The notes beneath the pieces were generated by a model. It did no database searches and was not told the DNA's origin. It was given only the letters and a program-made list of their open reading frames with translations. From assembly GCA_964463485.1 (NCBI GenBank), contig CAYXDO010000035.1, forward strand, positions 1 through 64,000: a stretch of DNA of 64,000 bases, read 5' to 3'. The position numbers and the translations under genes were made by a program. This DNA is from CAYXDO01 sp964463485 (GTDB lineage Bacteria; Myxococcota; Kuafuiibacteriia; Kuafuiibacteriales; Kuafuiibacteriaceae). How positions within the stretch are numbered: the first letter of the stretch is position 1; each line of letters begins with the position of its first letter. Positions 44,412-53,780 of the stretch are shown here, one piece after another.

Positions 44412-46025
44412 TCACTTTTGCTGAGCCGCGTCTTTCGGCACGTGCGAGCACGCTTCCTGGTGCCCGAGGCCGCAGGCCTTCACGAGATCGGGCGTCGCCT
44501 TGGCGTCCTGCTTCGAGTGATGAAAATACGTGGCTCGTCCAAAATAAGCATCCGCTCGGCCCGGATTCGCCGCCACGAACTCGTTCCACGCCGCTTCGAC
44601 CTCCGGGAACCGCTTCTCGAACTCGAGCGCAAGAACCAACTCGTCGTAGAACGTTATGTTGGATTTTGCGGTCCGCGCGCGCTCCTTCAGACCTTCGATT
44701 CCATGTTTTCCGACAAGGGCCAAGACGCGCCGACCTTGCAGCTCCTGATCGTCCGGAACCAACCGGAGCGCGCTATCGAAGGACCTCACAGCCTCGTCGT
44801 ACTTTTTCTCCTTGGTGAGCTCGGAGCCTCGATAGTTGAGAGTAGCCCGGATCCACTTGAGCCGCTCGGCAAGCTCTTCGCGGCCAGGCGAGAGTCGGGC
44901 CTCCCTCAGCACCTCGTCGGCCGCTTCTTCGAAGCGAGAGGCGTCCGAGAGCGCTCTGAAACGATCGGCGTAAAATCCTGGCTCGTTGGGCTCGAGCTCG
45001 ATCGCCCTGGTGAGATCCGCGAGCCGGGCTTCCTGCTTTCCCAACTTCTCCCGAGCCCTGGCTCGTTTCTCGAGGGCAGTAGCAGACTCAGCATGCGCCA
45101 TGGCGTTGGTGCACTGCGCTTCGACCTCGGCGCCGTTTTTGTCGTCGAGCTTCATTCGCCGGCACCTGGAGATCGCCGCCTGGTCGAGTAGCTTTGCGAG
45201 CTTTGGATTCCGCTGGGCCCCATCCTGTGCCTTCTGAGCGAAGCGATCCATCTCCTCATACGAGCCGCCCCATTCGGGAGTCCGGCCGCGAAGGTAGACA
45301 CCCCGAACCGCGAAGCAGTCGGGACAGGCCGCGAGGGCCCGCCCGAGAGTCGCCGCTTGCCCAGCTTCGTCGCCGCCCGAGCGCCCGCCGTTGATGAGCT
45401 CGAAGAATGCGCCCTGCAAGTTCGGTCGCAGCTCGAGGGCACGATCGAGATCCTTTCGACCTCGCGCGAGAAGCTCCCTCATCTTGGCGAACTGCTCGGC
45501 CGAAGTCTCGCTCGCGTACTTCTCTCCGCGAGCATCCCACGCGCGTGCGCTCAGGTACACGCCTCGACCCAACCACGACGCAAACGACTTCGGCGAGTGC
45601 GCGACCCACTCGTCCAAGATCGGCTCGAGCGAGAGATCCGGGATGAAGAAGGCCCGCGCCGAGTCGATGCTCCACCGCTCCTTGCGGAGGTCGGCTTCGA
45701 AGTCGGCCTGATACGAGGCAAGATAGGTCTCCAGCTGCTCGAATTTGCGAGCCCGGAGCAGCGCGAGCAACCCAGCCGCGTCGGCCGTCGCGACGGGCTC
45801 GCCAAACTGATTCAGTCCCGGGCCCCCAATCATCGGCCGCTCGGTCGGAAGGGGGAGCTCGGGGACAGACCTGATAGAATGTCCGCCAGTGACCTTCGGC
45901 GCCGTCTGCTTCGCCTTCGAACGAGACGCGACCTCGGTTTCGGTCTCGCCGATCAACGCTTTGTGATCAAAACATCCGGCCGACGAGAGAATGAGGACAT
46001 GGAAGATTGCTCGAGCAGGCCTCAT
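44412..46025 (-). CDS. TPR-repeat lipoprotein
   Basis: From ATG 46025 (MRPARAIFHVLILSSAGCFD), preceded by GGGGG, the protein has 537 residues and lipid Cys18. The body is helical with TPR-like units: ARKFEQLETYLASYQADFEA, LARGRKDLDRALELRPNLQG, DLTRAIELEPNEPGFYADRF, KKYDEAVRSFDSALRLVPDD and FEKRFPEVEAAWNEFVAANP. The C-terminal HHSKQDAKATPDLVKACGLG has Sel1-like character. No catalytic domain. Protein-protein scaffolding at the envelope is the usual role. Confidence 0.8.
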   Translation of the reverse strand: MRPARAIFHVLILSSAGCFDHKALIGETETEVASRSKAKQTAPKVTGGHSIRSVPELPLPTERPMIGGPGLNQFGEPVATADAAGLLALLRARKFEQLETYLASYQADFEADLRKERWSIDSARAFFIPDLSLEPILDEWVAHSPKSFASWLGRGVYLSARAWDARGEKYASETSAEQFAKMRELLARGRKDLDRALELRPNLQGAFFELINGGRSGGDEAGQAATLGRALAACPDCFAVRGVYLRGRTPEWGGSYEEMDRFAQKAQDGAQRNPKLAKLLDQAAISRCRRMKLDDKNGAEVEAQCTNAMAHAESATALEKRARAREKLGKQEARLADLTRAIELEPNEPGFYADRFRALSDASRFEEAADEVLREARLSPGREELAERLKWIRATLNYRGSELTKEKKYDEAVRSFDSALRLVPDDQELQGRRVLALVGKHGIEGLKERARTAKSNITFYDELVLALEFEKRFPEVEAAWNEFVAANPGRADAYFGRATYFHHSKQDAKATPDLVKACGLGHQEACSHVPKDAAQQK

Positions 46026-46213
46026 GTGTACCCCCACGTTCGAAGCTACGCCGAACCGTATCATCGGGACTCAGGCTGCCTGGAACCATGGAAGCGCGCA
46101 AGTGATCCGAGCCCTCGCACCTCCTTTGGATTTATCGCGCCGATTGGCGCGCACAGCAATCCAGCGCGACTCCAAGGTCGAGCGAGCCCGATTTCGAGCC
46201 GTGCCCGATTTCA

Positions 46214-46458
46214 GTCGCCTGGGTCGCCGCCAGCGTTCGACATCAGATCAGAAAGCACGCTTCGGATGCCGAAGCGGACTCCCTGCTCGCAGCGAGAGTC
46301 GCCGAACGCCTGGTGGAGAACGGGTTGAGCGTCGAGCTGGCTGCCAAAATCGCCGCGAAGTCCCTCCTGCGACCCGCGCCAACCATCCCGATGGAACGAA
46401 CGGAGTTGCTCTTCGACAGCTTCCGATGCCCGGTCGGCGACCGAGCGTGGACCAACTG
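46214..46458 (+). pseudogene. Unrecognised coding remnant upstream of the pilin-like genes
   Basis: An open frame ending at TGA 46456-46458 reads KHASDAEADSLLAARVAERL, VENGLSVELAAKIAAKSLLR, then PTIPMERTELLFDSFRCPVG. It is clearly protein-like and helical. No ATG or convincing alternative start exists, and upstream it merges with a short repeat (GATTTCGAGCCGTGCCCGAT), so the 5' end seems lost. Confidence 0.35.
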
Positions 46459-46554
46459 AATCGTCTCGGTTTCGTGGCCGGAGCCATCTGGGTAGTTCTT
46501 TGGTTCTATTCCGTGCGTTTCGAAAACGTCATCGAGAACGTGGGGCTCCTTTGA
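46447..46554 (+). CDS. Tiny single-helix membrane peptide
   Basis: A 35-codon frame from GTG 46447 (VDQLNRLGFVAGAIWVVLWF, ending FENVIENVGLL) has one hydrophobic helix. It overlaps the stop of the preceding remnant and the TTG start of the following pilin-like gene, so spacing fits a coupled operon of very short genes. Confidence 0.35.
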   Translation: MDQLNRLGFVAGAIWVVLWFYSVRFENVIENVGLL

Positions 46555-46943
46555 GAACCAAGCTTGATCACGATTGTACTCGTCCGTACTCATTGATCGA
46601 ATGCATGATCGCGATCGCGATCCTGAGCATCGGTGCGTCGGCTGTCCACCTGATCGAGCCGTACCGTCAAGCGATCTTGCAGGTCCGCGCGACAGAGGAC
46701 CTTGCGGGGGTGCTCGACCAGGAGCTCGAAGCGCTGCGCGCTCGTGCAAGCCGCCGGTGTCCCGCCTCGGAAATGGAACCCAGACACCTCCCCGACGAGT
46801 CGTCGTGGCGTGGGCACGCACTCGTGAGTCGCCACATGAGGCCAGGCCCGGGTGGCACAGTCCTGATCGAAGTCATCGCCCGTGTGGAGAAGCTTGGCCT
46901 CGAGCGGAGAATGTCGGCACTGGTCCGACCGAGGTCGCCATGA
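46551..46943 (+). CDS. Type IV pilin-like / pseudopilin-like protein
   Basis: From TTG 46551 (after GGGGCTCC) the protein has 130 residues. A basic leader ends in TRPYSLIECMIAIAILSIGA: the +1 to +5 pattern (F/Y-S/T-L-I-E) with Glu5 and a hydrophobic helix is that of type IV prepilins and GspI/PilV-like minor pseudopilins. The Gly at -1 is replaced (RPYSLIE), so processing by prepilin peptidase is doubtful. The remainder (EDLAGVLDQELEALRARASR, GTVLIEVIARVEKLGLERRM) fits a small globular head. It overlaps the next gene by four bases (ATGA). Confidence 0.5.
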   Translation: MRTKLDHDCTRPYSLIECMIAIAILSIGASAVHLIEPYRQAILQVRATEDLAGVLDQELEALRARASRRCPASEMEPRHLPDESSWRGHALVSRHMRPGPGGTVLIEVIARVEKLGLERRMSALVRPRSP

Positions 46944-47162
46944 AACGAGATACCTGCCGCGGATTCACGCTGATGGAGCTCATCATCGTCGTAATGACTT
47001 CCGCGGTGGAACGGCGCTCTACAAGCTCTACTTGGCGCCGGCCGCTCGTTACGCAGATACCACATCGATCCCGAAGCTCGTGCAGCAGAGATACTTCCGT
47101 TGAACGAGGGCGTGCTTGTCCTAGGAACGGACGAGCTGAGCGACGGCCGAGCCCAAGTCTAA
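46940..47162 (+). pseudogene. Degenerate type IV prepilin gene
   Basis: The N terminus is a textbook prepilin: MKRDTCRGFTLMELIIVVMT, with Gly at -1, Phe +1 and Glu +5. After about 22 codons the frame becomes Arg/Ser-rich nonsense. A different frame then gives sensible sequence: YHIDPEARAAEILPLNEGVL, then VLGTDELSDGRAQV, and a stop at 47160-47162. The switch lies around 46995-47040 and the total is too short for a pilin, so there is a deletion as well as a frameshift. The stop is one base from the end of the convergent gene. Confidence 0.6.
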
Positions 47163-47163
47163 G

Positions 47164-49272
47164 TCATTCGAACCGAGACTCGGTTGGCTCATACAGCCAC
47201 AGGGGTGGGCGCTTCGGAGGGCTCTGTCGGCAACTCAGACGTTCGATCCAGAATGAGCTCCCATCCCTTTCTAACACGATGATCTGCCCGTCGCGCCCGA
47301 TGGCACGTGTGCCGTAAGGATAACGTATCGGCAGCGCCGGGCTCACTCGCCCCTTCGGGTCCAAAGCCACCGCGTAAGTCAACTCCGATGAGGCCCAAAC
47401 CATACCCATGAAAGTGGGGAGCTCGATCAACCATAATCTCGAGCCGCCGCGCGAGGTGCCCGTATCCACGACGATTGGCTTGGAGGGGCGGTCGTTCGGG
47501 TCGAAGAACACGACCTGAACGCGATATCCTTCTTCGAATGCAAGCGTCGGCCGCTCGCCTGTGCTGAAGGTCAAGCTGCTGAGCGGGAATCCCGAAGTCG
47601 GGATGCGATGAGCCTTTCCGATCCGTCCGTCGAGGTCGATCCGCTGCCACGCGAGCTTCGACGCCTTCCTCTGGAATTTCTTCCCTGTTGCCTCGAGCCA
47701 AGCTGCTCGGAACGAGTCGCCCTCGGCGCGAACGGCCGGACTGTCACGCCACACACGGCTCGCAGCTCGCGTGCGCGAGAGCAGCCGACCATCTCCAGCG
47801 TCGAGAATGACATATTCGAGAGCGCAATCCTCCATGTTTTGGCAGCTTACCAGCCACGCAATCAGGATGCGATCGGGCGCCCGAGCCATCGAGGCCTCAG
47901 AGCCTGGGTCTGGCAGAGTCTGTGACCAAACCCTCGATCCTTGGTGGTCAAAGCGAGTCACCTCGGCCGCGAATCCGGCGCCGCTCGTCACCCACCCGCT
48001 CGTCATGGCGATGAATCCATCGTCGTCGAAGAGCGCCTCGTCCGCCGCCACTCGTAGATCCAACGTCGTCGAGGTCGTGGTTCCGTTCTCATGAACCGTG
48101 ACAAAGCTGGACGCGGTGGCCGTGCTCGCGAGAAAGTGGTAGCCCTTTTCGGAAACACCAAGAGCCGAGAGAGCGCGATCGCCGGGCGTTTGCGCGATCG
48201 TCGTGGGTACGAACCCATACCGGCAGTCCCTTGGACCCGCAGAAATCGACTTGGACGCTAAGCTGGGTTCGATGGGTGGCTTCGTATATAGCTCTGCGAA
48301 TCGTTCGAAGAAGGGCCGAGGCGCTTTGGCCTCGGAGCCATCGCCGGTATTCCGGGAAGATACCGGCTTCGAAGTCCCGCATCCTCCCAGAGTCAAGGGC
48401 TGAGGCCGCTTCGATGCCACGGCTTTGGCCGGCGGAGCAGACTCTATCCTCGCTCCGCTCACGGCGACGGGCAACCAGCTCGCGCCGTGAACGATGGTTC
48501 CTTTGTCGAGAATCACGAAGAATCGCGCCCGAATCTCAGGGCTGGACCGAGCAAGACACAGAGCCGCTCCCAGGAATAATGTATGCTCTCTCTGGTTCGG
48601 GAGCGGAGGCGAACTCAATCCGATGATCCCTTTCCCCTCCAGCTCGATGCCGATGAGCGAGTAGCCGTCGAATGTGGACCCCGCTTCGTACTCAGCCGAT
48701 ACGAAACTCACCTTCCCGCAGCCACCGTAGTTGAGAGAGATGCGCCTTGCCTGCGGCGGCTCGACGGAAGTCGTGCTCGGGCTGTCCCCGGTCGTCAACT
48801 CGAGCTCCGGATACCACATGCGGTGCGCAATCGGTGACTCCGGATTATCCGGCTCGTGCCGGATCGCACTCTCCACCGACGCAGCTCGTAGGGCGTCGGA
48901 CATCAACTCTCCTTTGGCGGTGTACGCAAACACGTGCTCGACGATGTAGCTCGAGCGAGGCTCGAGCCCATGCTTGGGCCGCAGGAGGACGCCGTTGGAG
49001 AAGGTCACCCGATCTATTTCGACGAGCTTCCCGGAAGGACCTCGAAGTCGATATTCTCCTGCGATGGTGGGAATCACTGAGGCTAGACTCACGGGCTGTG
49101 TGCCCGCGACGAGGACCGGGATCACGGCGTCCGTCGGCACGCCGATGTGGCCATCTCGCATTGCGATCGACTGTCCCCAAATGAACGGATCGTGACCGCA
49201 GGCCGCCGAGGGTCGCGCAACACTCGCGAGGGCGAAGGCAGCTAAGACTTCCCACGTTGTCCTCGCGCACAC
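47164..49272 (-). CDS. Large secreted protein of unknown function, propeller-like C-terminal half
   Basis: This 702-residue protein has a GTG start and a signal peptide ending near ALASVARPSAACG. The N-terminal part (IAGEYRLRGPSGKLVEIDRV, LRPKHGLEPRSSYIVEHVF) looks like an Ig/CopC-type beta-sandwich. The C-terminal 400 residues alternate short strands as in a propeller (DDDGFIAMTSGWVTSGAGFA, AEVTRFDHQGSRVWSQTLPD, LVSCQNMEDCALEYVILDAG, YAVALDPKGRVSPALPIRYP). No catalytic motif or named family is recognised. Confidence 0.65.
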   Translation of the reverse strand: MCARTTWEVLAAFALASVARPSAACGHDPFIWGQSIAMRDGHIGVPTDAVIPVLVAGTQPVSLASVIPTIAGEYRLRGPSGKLVEIDRVTFSNGVLLRPKHGLEPRSSYIVEHVFAYTAKGELMSDALRAASVESAIRHEPDNPESPIAHRMWYPELELTTGDSPSTTSVEPPQARRISLNYGGCGKVSFVSAEYEAGSTFDGYSLIGIELEGKGIIGLSSPPLPNQREHTLFLGAALCLARSSPEIRARFFVILDKGTIVHGASWLPVAVSGARIESAPPAKAVASKRPQPLTLGGCGTSKPVSSRNTGDGSEAKAPRPFFERFAELYTKPPIEPSLASKSISAGPRDCRYGFVPTTIAQTPGDRALSALGVSEKGYHFLASTATASSFVTVHENGTTTSTTLDLRVAADEALFDDDGFIAMTSGWVTSGAGFAAEVTRFDHQGSRVWSQTLPDPGSEASMARAPDRILIAWLVSCQNMEDCALEYVILDAGDGRLLSRTRAASRVWRDSPAVRAEGDSFRAAWLEATGKKFQRKASKLAWQRIDLDGRIGKAHRIPTSGFPLSSLTFSTGERPTLAFEEGYRVQVVFFDPNDRPSKPIVVDTGTSRGGSRLWLIELPTFMGMVWASSELTYAVALDPKGRVSPALPIRYPYGTRAIGRDGQIIVLERDGSSFWIERLSCRQSPPKRPPLWLYEPTESRFE

Positions 49273-49401
49273 GCCAGCAGCGTATCACGGATCGAGACCT
49301 CGGGCGGGTAGCCCAGCTGCGCAGCTGCGCCTGACCCGGCCGTAAGAAGTTGGGCTCCAGGCTCCGCGGGGAGGGTCGCGAAGCCTGGAGGTTCAGGCAG
49401 T

Positions 49402-52400
49402 TCAGGGAGCTGCGGGGGGGAGCAGGTTGAAGGTGTCGATGTCCAGCTTGTAGAGCCCGTAGCGACCCGCGGCGAAGAGTACGTCTCGCCCGGTCACCGC
49501 GAAGGTGTCACTCCAGCCGTTCAGCGGGAAGTACGCCTGTGCGAACGGCGCGCTCGCGTTGTCGAGGTTCACGACGAGCAGTCCGCCGGGGACCGTGAAC
49601 AGCGCGCGACCCACCACCGCGTTGGTCAGCGTCGCCCACGAGTCGATGGCCGTCTCCGCCAGCACCGGGAAGCTCGCGTCGGCAAGGTCGATGATGGACA
49701 GCTTCGAGCTGTAATCCGGCTCCAAGCCACCCGCAGAGACGCCCGCGCCGCCCACGGCTCGGTCCGCCACGGCGATTCCAGGGTAGTAGGACTGCCACGC
49801 GAGTCGGTGGCTCACGAGCACGTGGCCGACGCCGTCGAGCAGGACCTTGTCGACGTACTGCTCGGTGAAGGTTCGCACGCCGCGCAGATACGCGAGGTCA
49901 CCCACCACCTCGAGCTTGTCGATCGTCGTCTCGACGATGTTCTCGCCCCACACGAAGTCACGCGTGATCGCGGTGGCGCCGTCGATGGCGATCAACTCAC
50001 CCGGAACGTTGATGTCTGCACCCACGAGCGCTGCGTTGGCGTTCGTGAAGTCCACATCTCGGAAGTAATAACGAACGAACGCGCGCGGGTCGCTCGCCAC
50101 CGCGAACGGCTTCTTGAAGCTGAGGAACAAGTGACTTCCGTTCGCCAGCAGACTCACTGACTCTTCTTCACGCGCCATCGAGACGGAGTCGCCGATCACC
50201 GGCGCGCTGCCGCTCACGTCGACCGCGTGGAGGTTCAGGTGCTGCCAGTATCGGTACTGGTCGTAGGAGTACGTGTTGATCTGAGTCTGGACCGTGCTCT
50301 GATCGACCTCGGTGCAATTCGTCATACCCATCGCGTCCTGGTCGCAGCTGTAGAGCGCGCCCGTGCAGACCTCCGGCTCGACCGTTCCGTCGACGCGCGT
50401 CAGCGATCGGCAGTCGATGCCTCCGGTCACGTAGGTGCACGCCTGCGGCTGTCCGCTCGTGGAGTCCCAGCAGGTCTGCCAGTCCTGGCCAGTCGGGTAG
50501 ATCGAACGTACGTTCTGAACACCTTCGAGCTCCTGCTCGGGCACCGACTCGACGAAGACCAGCGCGTTGCCGACGGTCTGGATCCCGCTCTGGCCGCCGT
50601 AATAGAAGCCGCGCCCGCAGTCGAAGCAGTCAGCCACGCCGCCGTAATAAGGCCCGCCGTAGTAGTACCAGCTCGGCGGAGGCAGGTCGGTCGTGTCGAG
50701 CTCTCCGAGCGCCGCGGGCTGAGCCGGGTTCGAGAGATCGAACAGCGAGATCTTCGTGCGATACACGAGCTCCTTGGGCAGCGACGGATCAGCAGGCTGA
50801 ACCTCCTCACCCGCTACGGACACAACGGCAAGACGGTTGCCCACCTTGTGGATGGACGACCCGGCCGGAGCGTCGATGGACGCGATCGCTTCGTCCGCGT
50901 CGACGTCGCCGGCCATCGAGACGACCTCGAGCTTGTCGCTCGGAACCGCCGCAGAGGCCGCCCGATACCAACCGTAGTAGTCCTTGCTGTGCCGGCGAAC
51001 CGCGTGGCTGCCGTACGTGAGCACCTGGCTGTAGCTCGGCGCGAGCTCGAGGCGCCCGAGCTCGAGCGGGTTGTCAGGATTGGCCGTGTTGAACAGCGAG
51101 AGCTCTTCGTCGGAGAGATTGCCGGTCGTGCTGTCCGTCGGATCCGCGACGAAGCTGCGACGCACCGAGGAGTCCTGAGTCATGATGCCGCGCTTCGTGA
51201 TCGAGTGATCGGAGAAGGTGAACATCTGGACGCCTGAGGTGTACCCGTTCTGCTCGTCCCATCCGCTGAAGGGCAGCAACACGAGCCCGCTCTCGGTGTC
51301 GCCAGCGCCGTTCGTGACGTCGACCGCGTCCTCGAGCACCGAGAAGGCCTTGTCGTCCCAGTTCGCTTGCGACCACGCCCACGCGAGATCGATCTCGGCG
51401 CGCGCGAGGAGCGGGTTCGGGTTGTTGAGGGTCGTGATGTCGTAGAGGCTCACCGCGAGCTTGGTGGGTCCGTTCTCGTCGTTCTTGCCGATGCCGATCA
51501 GACGAGAGTCGCTGGCGACTCCGCGGAAGTAGTCATTCCAGCCGGAGACGATGAACTCGGACACTTCGCGAACGTGACCGGTCGCGTCGATCGAGAAGGA
51601 GTGGAACGGATCACGACGCAGGTACGTCACGAAAAACGCTTTGTCCTCAAAGAAGATCGTGGCGAACAACTGCTGCTCGTCACCGAACGTCGCCGCGTCG
51701 ATCGCGGTCGGGTTGTGGAGGTCGGAGACATCGAAGGTCTGAAGGTGATTCGTGTTGGAGCTCGAGCCCCACGAGTTCGAAGACACCACGCGCAGGATGT
51801 TGTCCTGCAAGTGCATGTTGAACTTCGTGGCCACGAACCCGTTCGCGAGCACCGACGCGCCTTGAACCATCGCGCCGGTCGGATCGCTGATGTCGACGAT
51901 GCTGACGTCGCTGCGACCGTCCCCGCGGCTCCAGTCCTGACGGGCCACGAAGAGTCGCGCGGGCGTCGCTGCGATGTCCGTGACGTAACCGCCGAGATCG
52001 AGCTCGCTGGCCGTGGTCAACGCGCCCGCGCTCGAGACGCCGAAGCTCTTGACCGCCGTACGATCGCCATTCGTCGCGACGACGAAGAGCGCTTCCTGTC
52101 CACCGCCTCGCGTGAGACGGCTGGTTCGAATCCAGCCAGGGACCTGCGCTCGACCGGTCTCGACCGGATGCCGTGGGTCGCTCACGTCCACGGCGACGAC
52201 GACGCCGCCTTCGAAGGTCTCGGGACGAACGTCTCCTCGGGTTCCGTAGTACCCGCGCCAGTTGTTCAAGAGAACATAGACGCGCGTACCGACCTGGTAC
52301 ATCTCGACCGGAGTTCCGGCGATCGCTAGGCGCCCAATCACGCGAGGAGTTGCGGGATCGTTCACGTCGATCACCTGGAGACCGCGGTAGGAGTTGAGGT

Positions 52401-52695
52401 TGAGGATCTGGCCGGCCGTCGCGCTCACGCGGTAGATGTCGCCCTCCTCGACCGTTCGGTCGTTGGAGTCATTCGCTGCCGGCGCGCCCGCGAGATCCTC
52501 GCCGCGATTGCGGTTCTGTGAAGTTTGGCCAGCCACGCCGTCCGCCGAAACGAAGTCCGTTTGGCCGACGACGGGCGTCTTTCCCGGGTTCTGGGTTGGT
52601 CCTGGGCCTGGCTCGGTCGTGCTGTGGCAGCCGACTGTGACGAATGTCACCGCACTCAGGAACCAGGACAGGGGTGCATGGATGTGTCTCAGCAT
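49402..52695 (-). CDS. Giant beta-propeller lipoprotein with a Gly/Tyr/Cys-rich insert
   Basis: This 1097-residue protein has lipid Cys23 (LSAVTFVTVGCHSTTEPGPG). The chain matches secreted proteins with a C-terminal beta-propeller domain: YRGLQVIDVNDPATPRVIGR, VVVAVDVSDPRHPVETGRAQ, VSIVDISDPTGAMVQGASVL, LQTFDVSDLHNPTAIDAATF, ISLFDLSNPAQPAALGELDT and LSIIDLADASFPVLAETAID. Between blades lies an insert (~670-800) rich in Gly/Tyr (YYYGGPYYGGVADCFDCGRG) and Cys (CWDSTSGQPQACTYVTGG; CTGALYSCDQDAMGMTNC). It is probably surface-exposed. It diverges from the DUF4388 regulator across about 200 bases. Confidence 0.82.
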   Translation of the reverse strand: MLRHIHAPLSWFLSAVTFVTVGCHSTTEPGPGPTQNPGKTPVVGQTDFVSADGVAGQTSQNRNRGEDLAGAPAANDSNDRTVEEGDIYRVSATAGQILNLNSYRGLQVIDVNDPATPRVIGRLAIAGTPVEMYQVGTRVYVLLNNWRGYYGTRGDVRPETFEGGVVVAVDVSDPRHPVETGRAQVPGWIRTSRLTRGGGQEALFVVATNGDRTAVKSFGVSSAGALTTASELDLGGYVTDIAATPARLFVARQDWSRGDGRSDVSIVDISDPTGAMVQGASVLANGFVATKFNMHLQDNILRVVSSNSWGSSSNTNHLQTFDVSDLHNPTAIDAATFGDEQQLFATIFFEDKAFFVTYLRRDPFHSFSIDATGHVREVSEFIVSGWNDYFRGVASDSRLIGIGKNDENGPTKLAVSLYDITTLNNPNPLLARAEIDLAWAWSQANWDDKAFSVLEDAVDVTNGAGDTESGLVLLPFSGWDEQNGYTSGVQMFTFSDHSITKRGIMTQDSSVRRSFVADPTDSTTGNLSDEELSLFNTANPDNPLELGRLELAPSYSQVLTYGSHAVRRHSKDYYGWYRAASAAVPSDKLEVVSMAGDVDADEAIASIDAPAGSSIHKVGNRLAVVSVAGEEVQPADPSLPKELVYRTKISLFDLSNPAQPAALGELDTTDLPPPSWYYYGGPYYGGVADCFDCGRGFYYGGQSGIQTVGNALVFVESVPEQELEGVQNVRSIYPTGQDWQTCWDSTSGQPQACTYVTGGIDCRSLTRVDGTVEPEVCTGALYSCDQDAMGMTNCTEVDQSTVQTQINTYSYDQYRYWQHLNLHAVDVSGSAPVIGDSVSMAREEESVSLLANGSHLFLSFKKPFAVASDPRAFVRYYFRDVDFTNANAALVGADINVPGELIAIDGATAITRDFVWGENIVETTIDKLEVVGDLAYLRGVRTFTEQYVDKVLLDGVGHVLVSHRLAWQSYYPGIAVADRAVGGAGVSAGGLEPDYSSKLSIIDLADASFPVLAETAIDSWATLTNAVVGRALFTVPGGLLVVNLDNASAPFAQAYFPLNGWSDTFAVTGRDVLFAAGRYGLYKLDIDTFNLLPPAAP

Positions 52696-52894
52696 GCCCT
52701 ACACTTCTGCAGACCACATGCCAGCGCTAAATCAGACGCTTCATCCTCTTTTTTCAGAGAGTTAGCTCGACGAACCGGGACATCCGAGGTCGCGGAGGCT
52801 CGATCTTCCGAGGACCCCCCTCAGAGGTCCGAGGGGCGGAGTTGCCCCAGCTCGCACGCTCCGCACCTCAGCCCAAACTGGGCGGTACGAGTCC

Positions 52895-53710
52895 GTGCCT
52901 CGGGGTCCACTTGCTGTATACTGCGCGGTCATCGAAGGGGCGGGCCAGGACGCGCCGGACGCCGGCGCGCGCATCTTGCTGGTGGAAGACGACGCGACCG
53001 TACGGACGCTCGTGAGCGCCTTTCTGTCGAAGCTCGGCTTCGTCGTCGACACCGCGAACGACGGCCAGGAGGCCCTCAAGAAGGCCGAAGAGTCCCTGCC
53101 GAACGTCATCGTCACCGACATCATGATGCCGAAGATGGACGGCTGGGACCTCGTACGACGCCTCCGCCAGGATCCCCGCTTCTGCTACGTGCCGATCATC
53201 TTCCTCACCGTTCACGATTCTCCCGACGAAATCCTCCACGGGTTTCGTTTGGGTGCGAACGAGTTTCTGACCAAGCCGTTTCGCATGACCAAGCTCGCTC
53301 GCGCCGTGAAGCGGGCGATCCGCCGAACCTCTGCCTTGGCCCGAATGCACGAGAGCCTCACCGCAGAGGGCAAAGAGCGAAACCTCTCAGGCTCGCTGTC
53401 GCAGCTCTCGCTCGCAACCCTGCTGACCGTGCTCAACATGGAAAAACGCAGCGGTGTCATCGCCGTGATGCCTTCCGACAACCTCCAGGTCGCGAGGCTC
53501 TTCTTGTGTGCCGGTGAGGTCGTTCAGGCCAAGCTCGACGGGGTCGAGGCCATCGAGCACGAGCAGGTGCTCTATCTGGCGCTAGGCTGGCAACGCGGAC
53601 ACTTCGAGTACAAGCCGGCCGAGATCGACATGGAAGACTTCATCGAGTCGTCGGTCACACACATCATCATGGAGAGCGCGCGAAGGCTCGACGAAGCAAA
53701 TCGAACCTGA
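52895..53710 (+). CDS. Response regulator with DUF4388 (PATAN) output
   Basis: This 271-residue protein has a receiver at about 27-145: acidic pocket ILLVEDD, phospho-Asp in NVIVTDIMMPKMDGWDLVRR, Thr in IIFLTVHD and Lys in NEFLTKPFRM. A DUF4388 domain at about 160-255 has LSGSLSQLSLATLLTVLNME, KRSGVIAVM and LFLCAGEVVQAKLDGVEAIE. DUF4388 is common in myxobacteria and tied to motility or polarity complexes, not to DNA binding. The GTG at 52895 gives a 25-residue extension before the receiver; no better start is seen. No kinase is adjacent. Confidence 0.9.
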   Translation: MPRGPLAVYCAVIEGAGQDAPDAGARILLVEDDATVRTLVSAFLSKLGFVVDTANDGQEALKKAEESLPNVIVTDIMMPKMDGWDLVRRLRQDPRFCYVPIIFLTVHDSPDEILHGFRLGANEFLTKPFRMTKLARAVKRAIRRTSALARMHESLTAEGKERNLSGSLSQLSLATLLTVLNMEKRSGVIAVMPSDNLQVARLFLCAGEVVQAKLDGVEAIEHEQVLYLALGWQRGHFEYKPAEIDMEDFIESSVTHIIMESARRLDEANRT

Positions 53711-53780
53711 TGGCTCCGGCCCTGCCGGTCACCTCCCGGTGCGGATCGGGACCAGGTGACCTGGAACGAGGATCCGCTTC

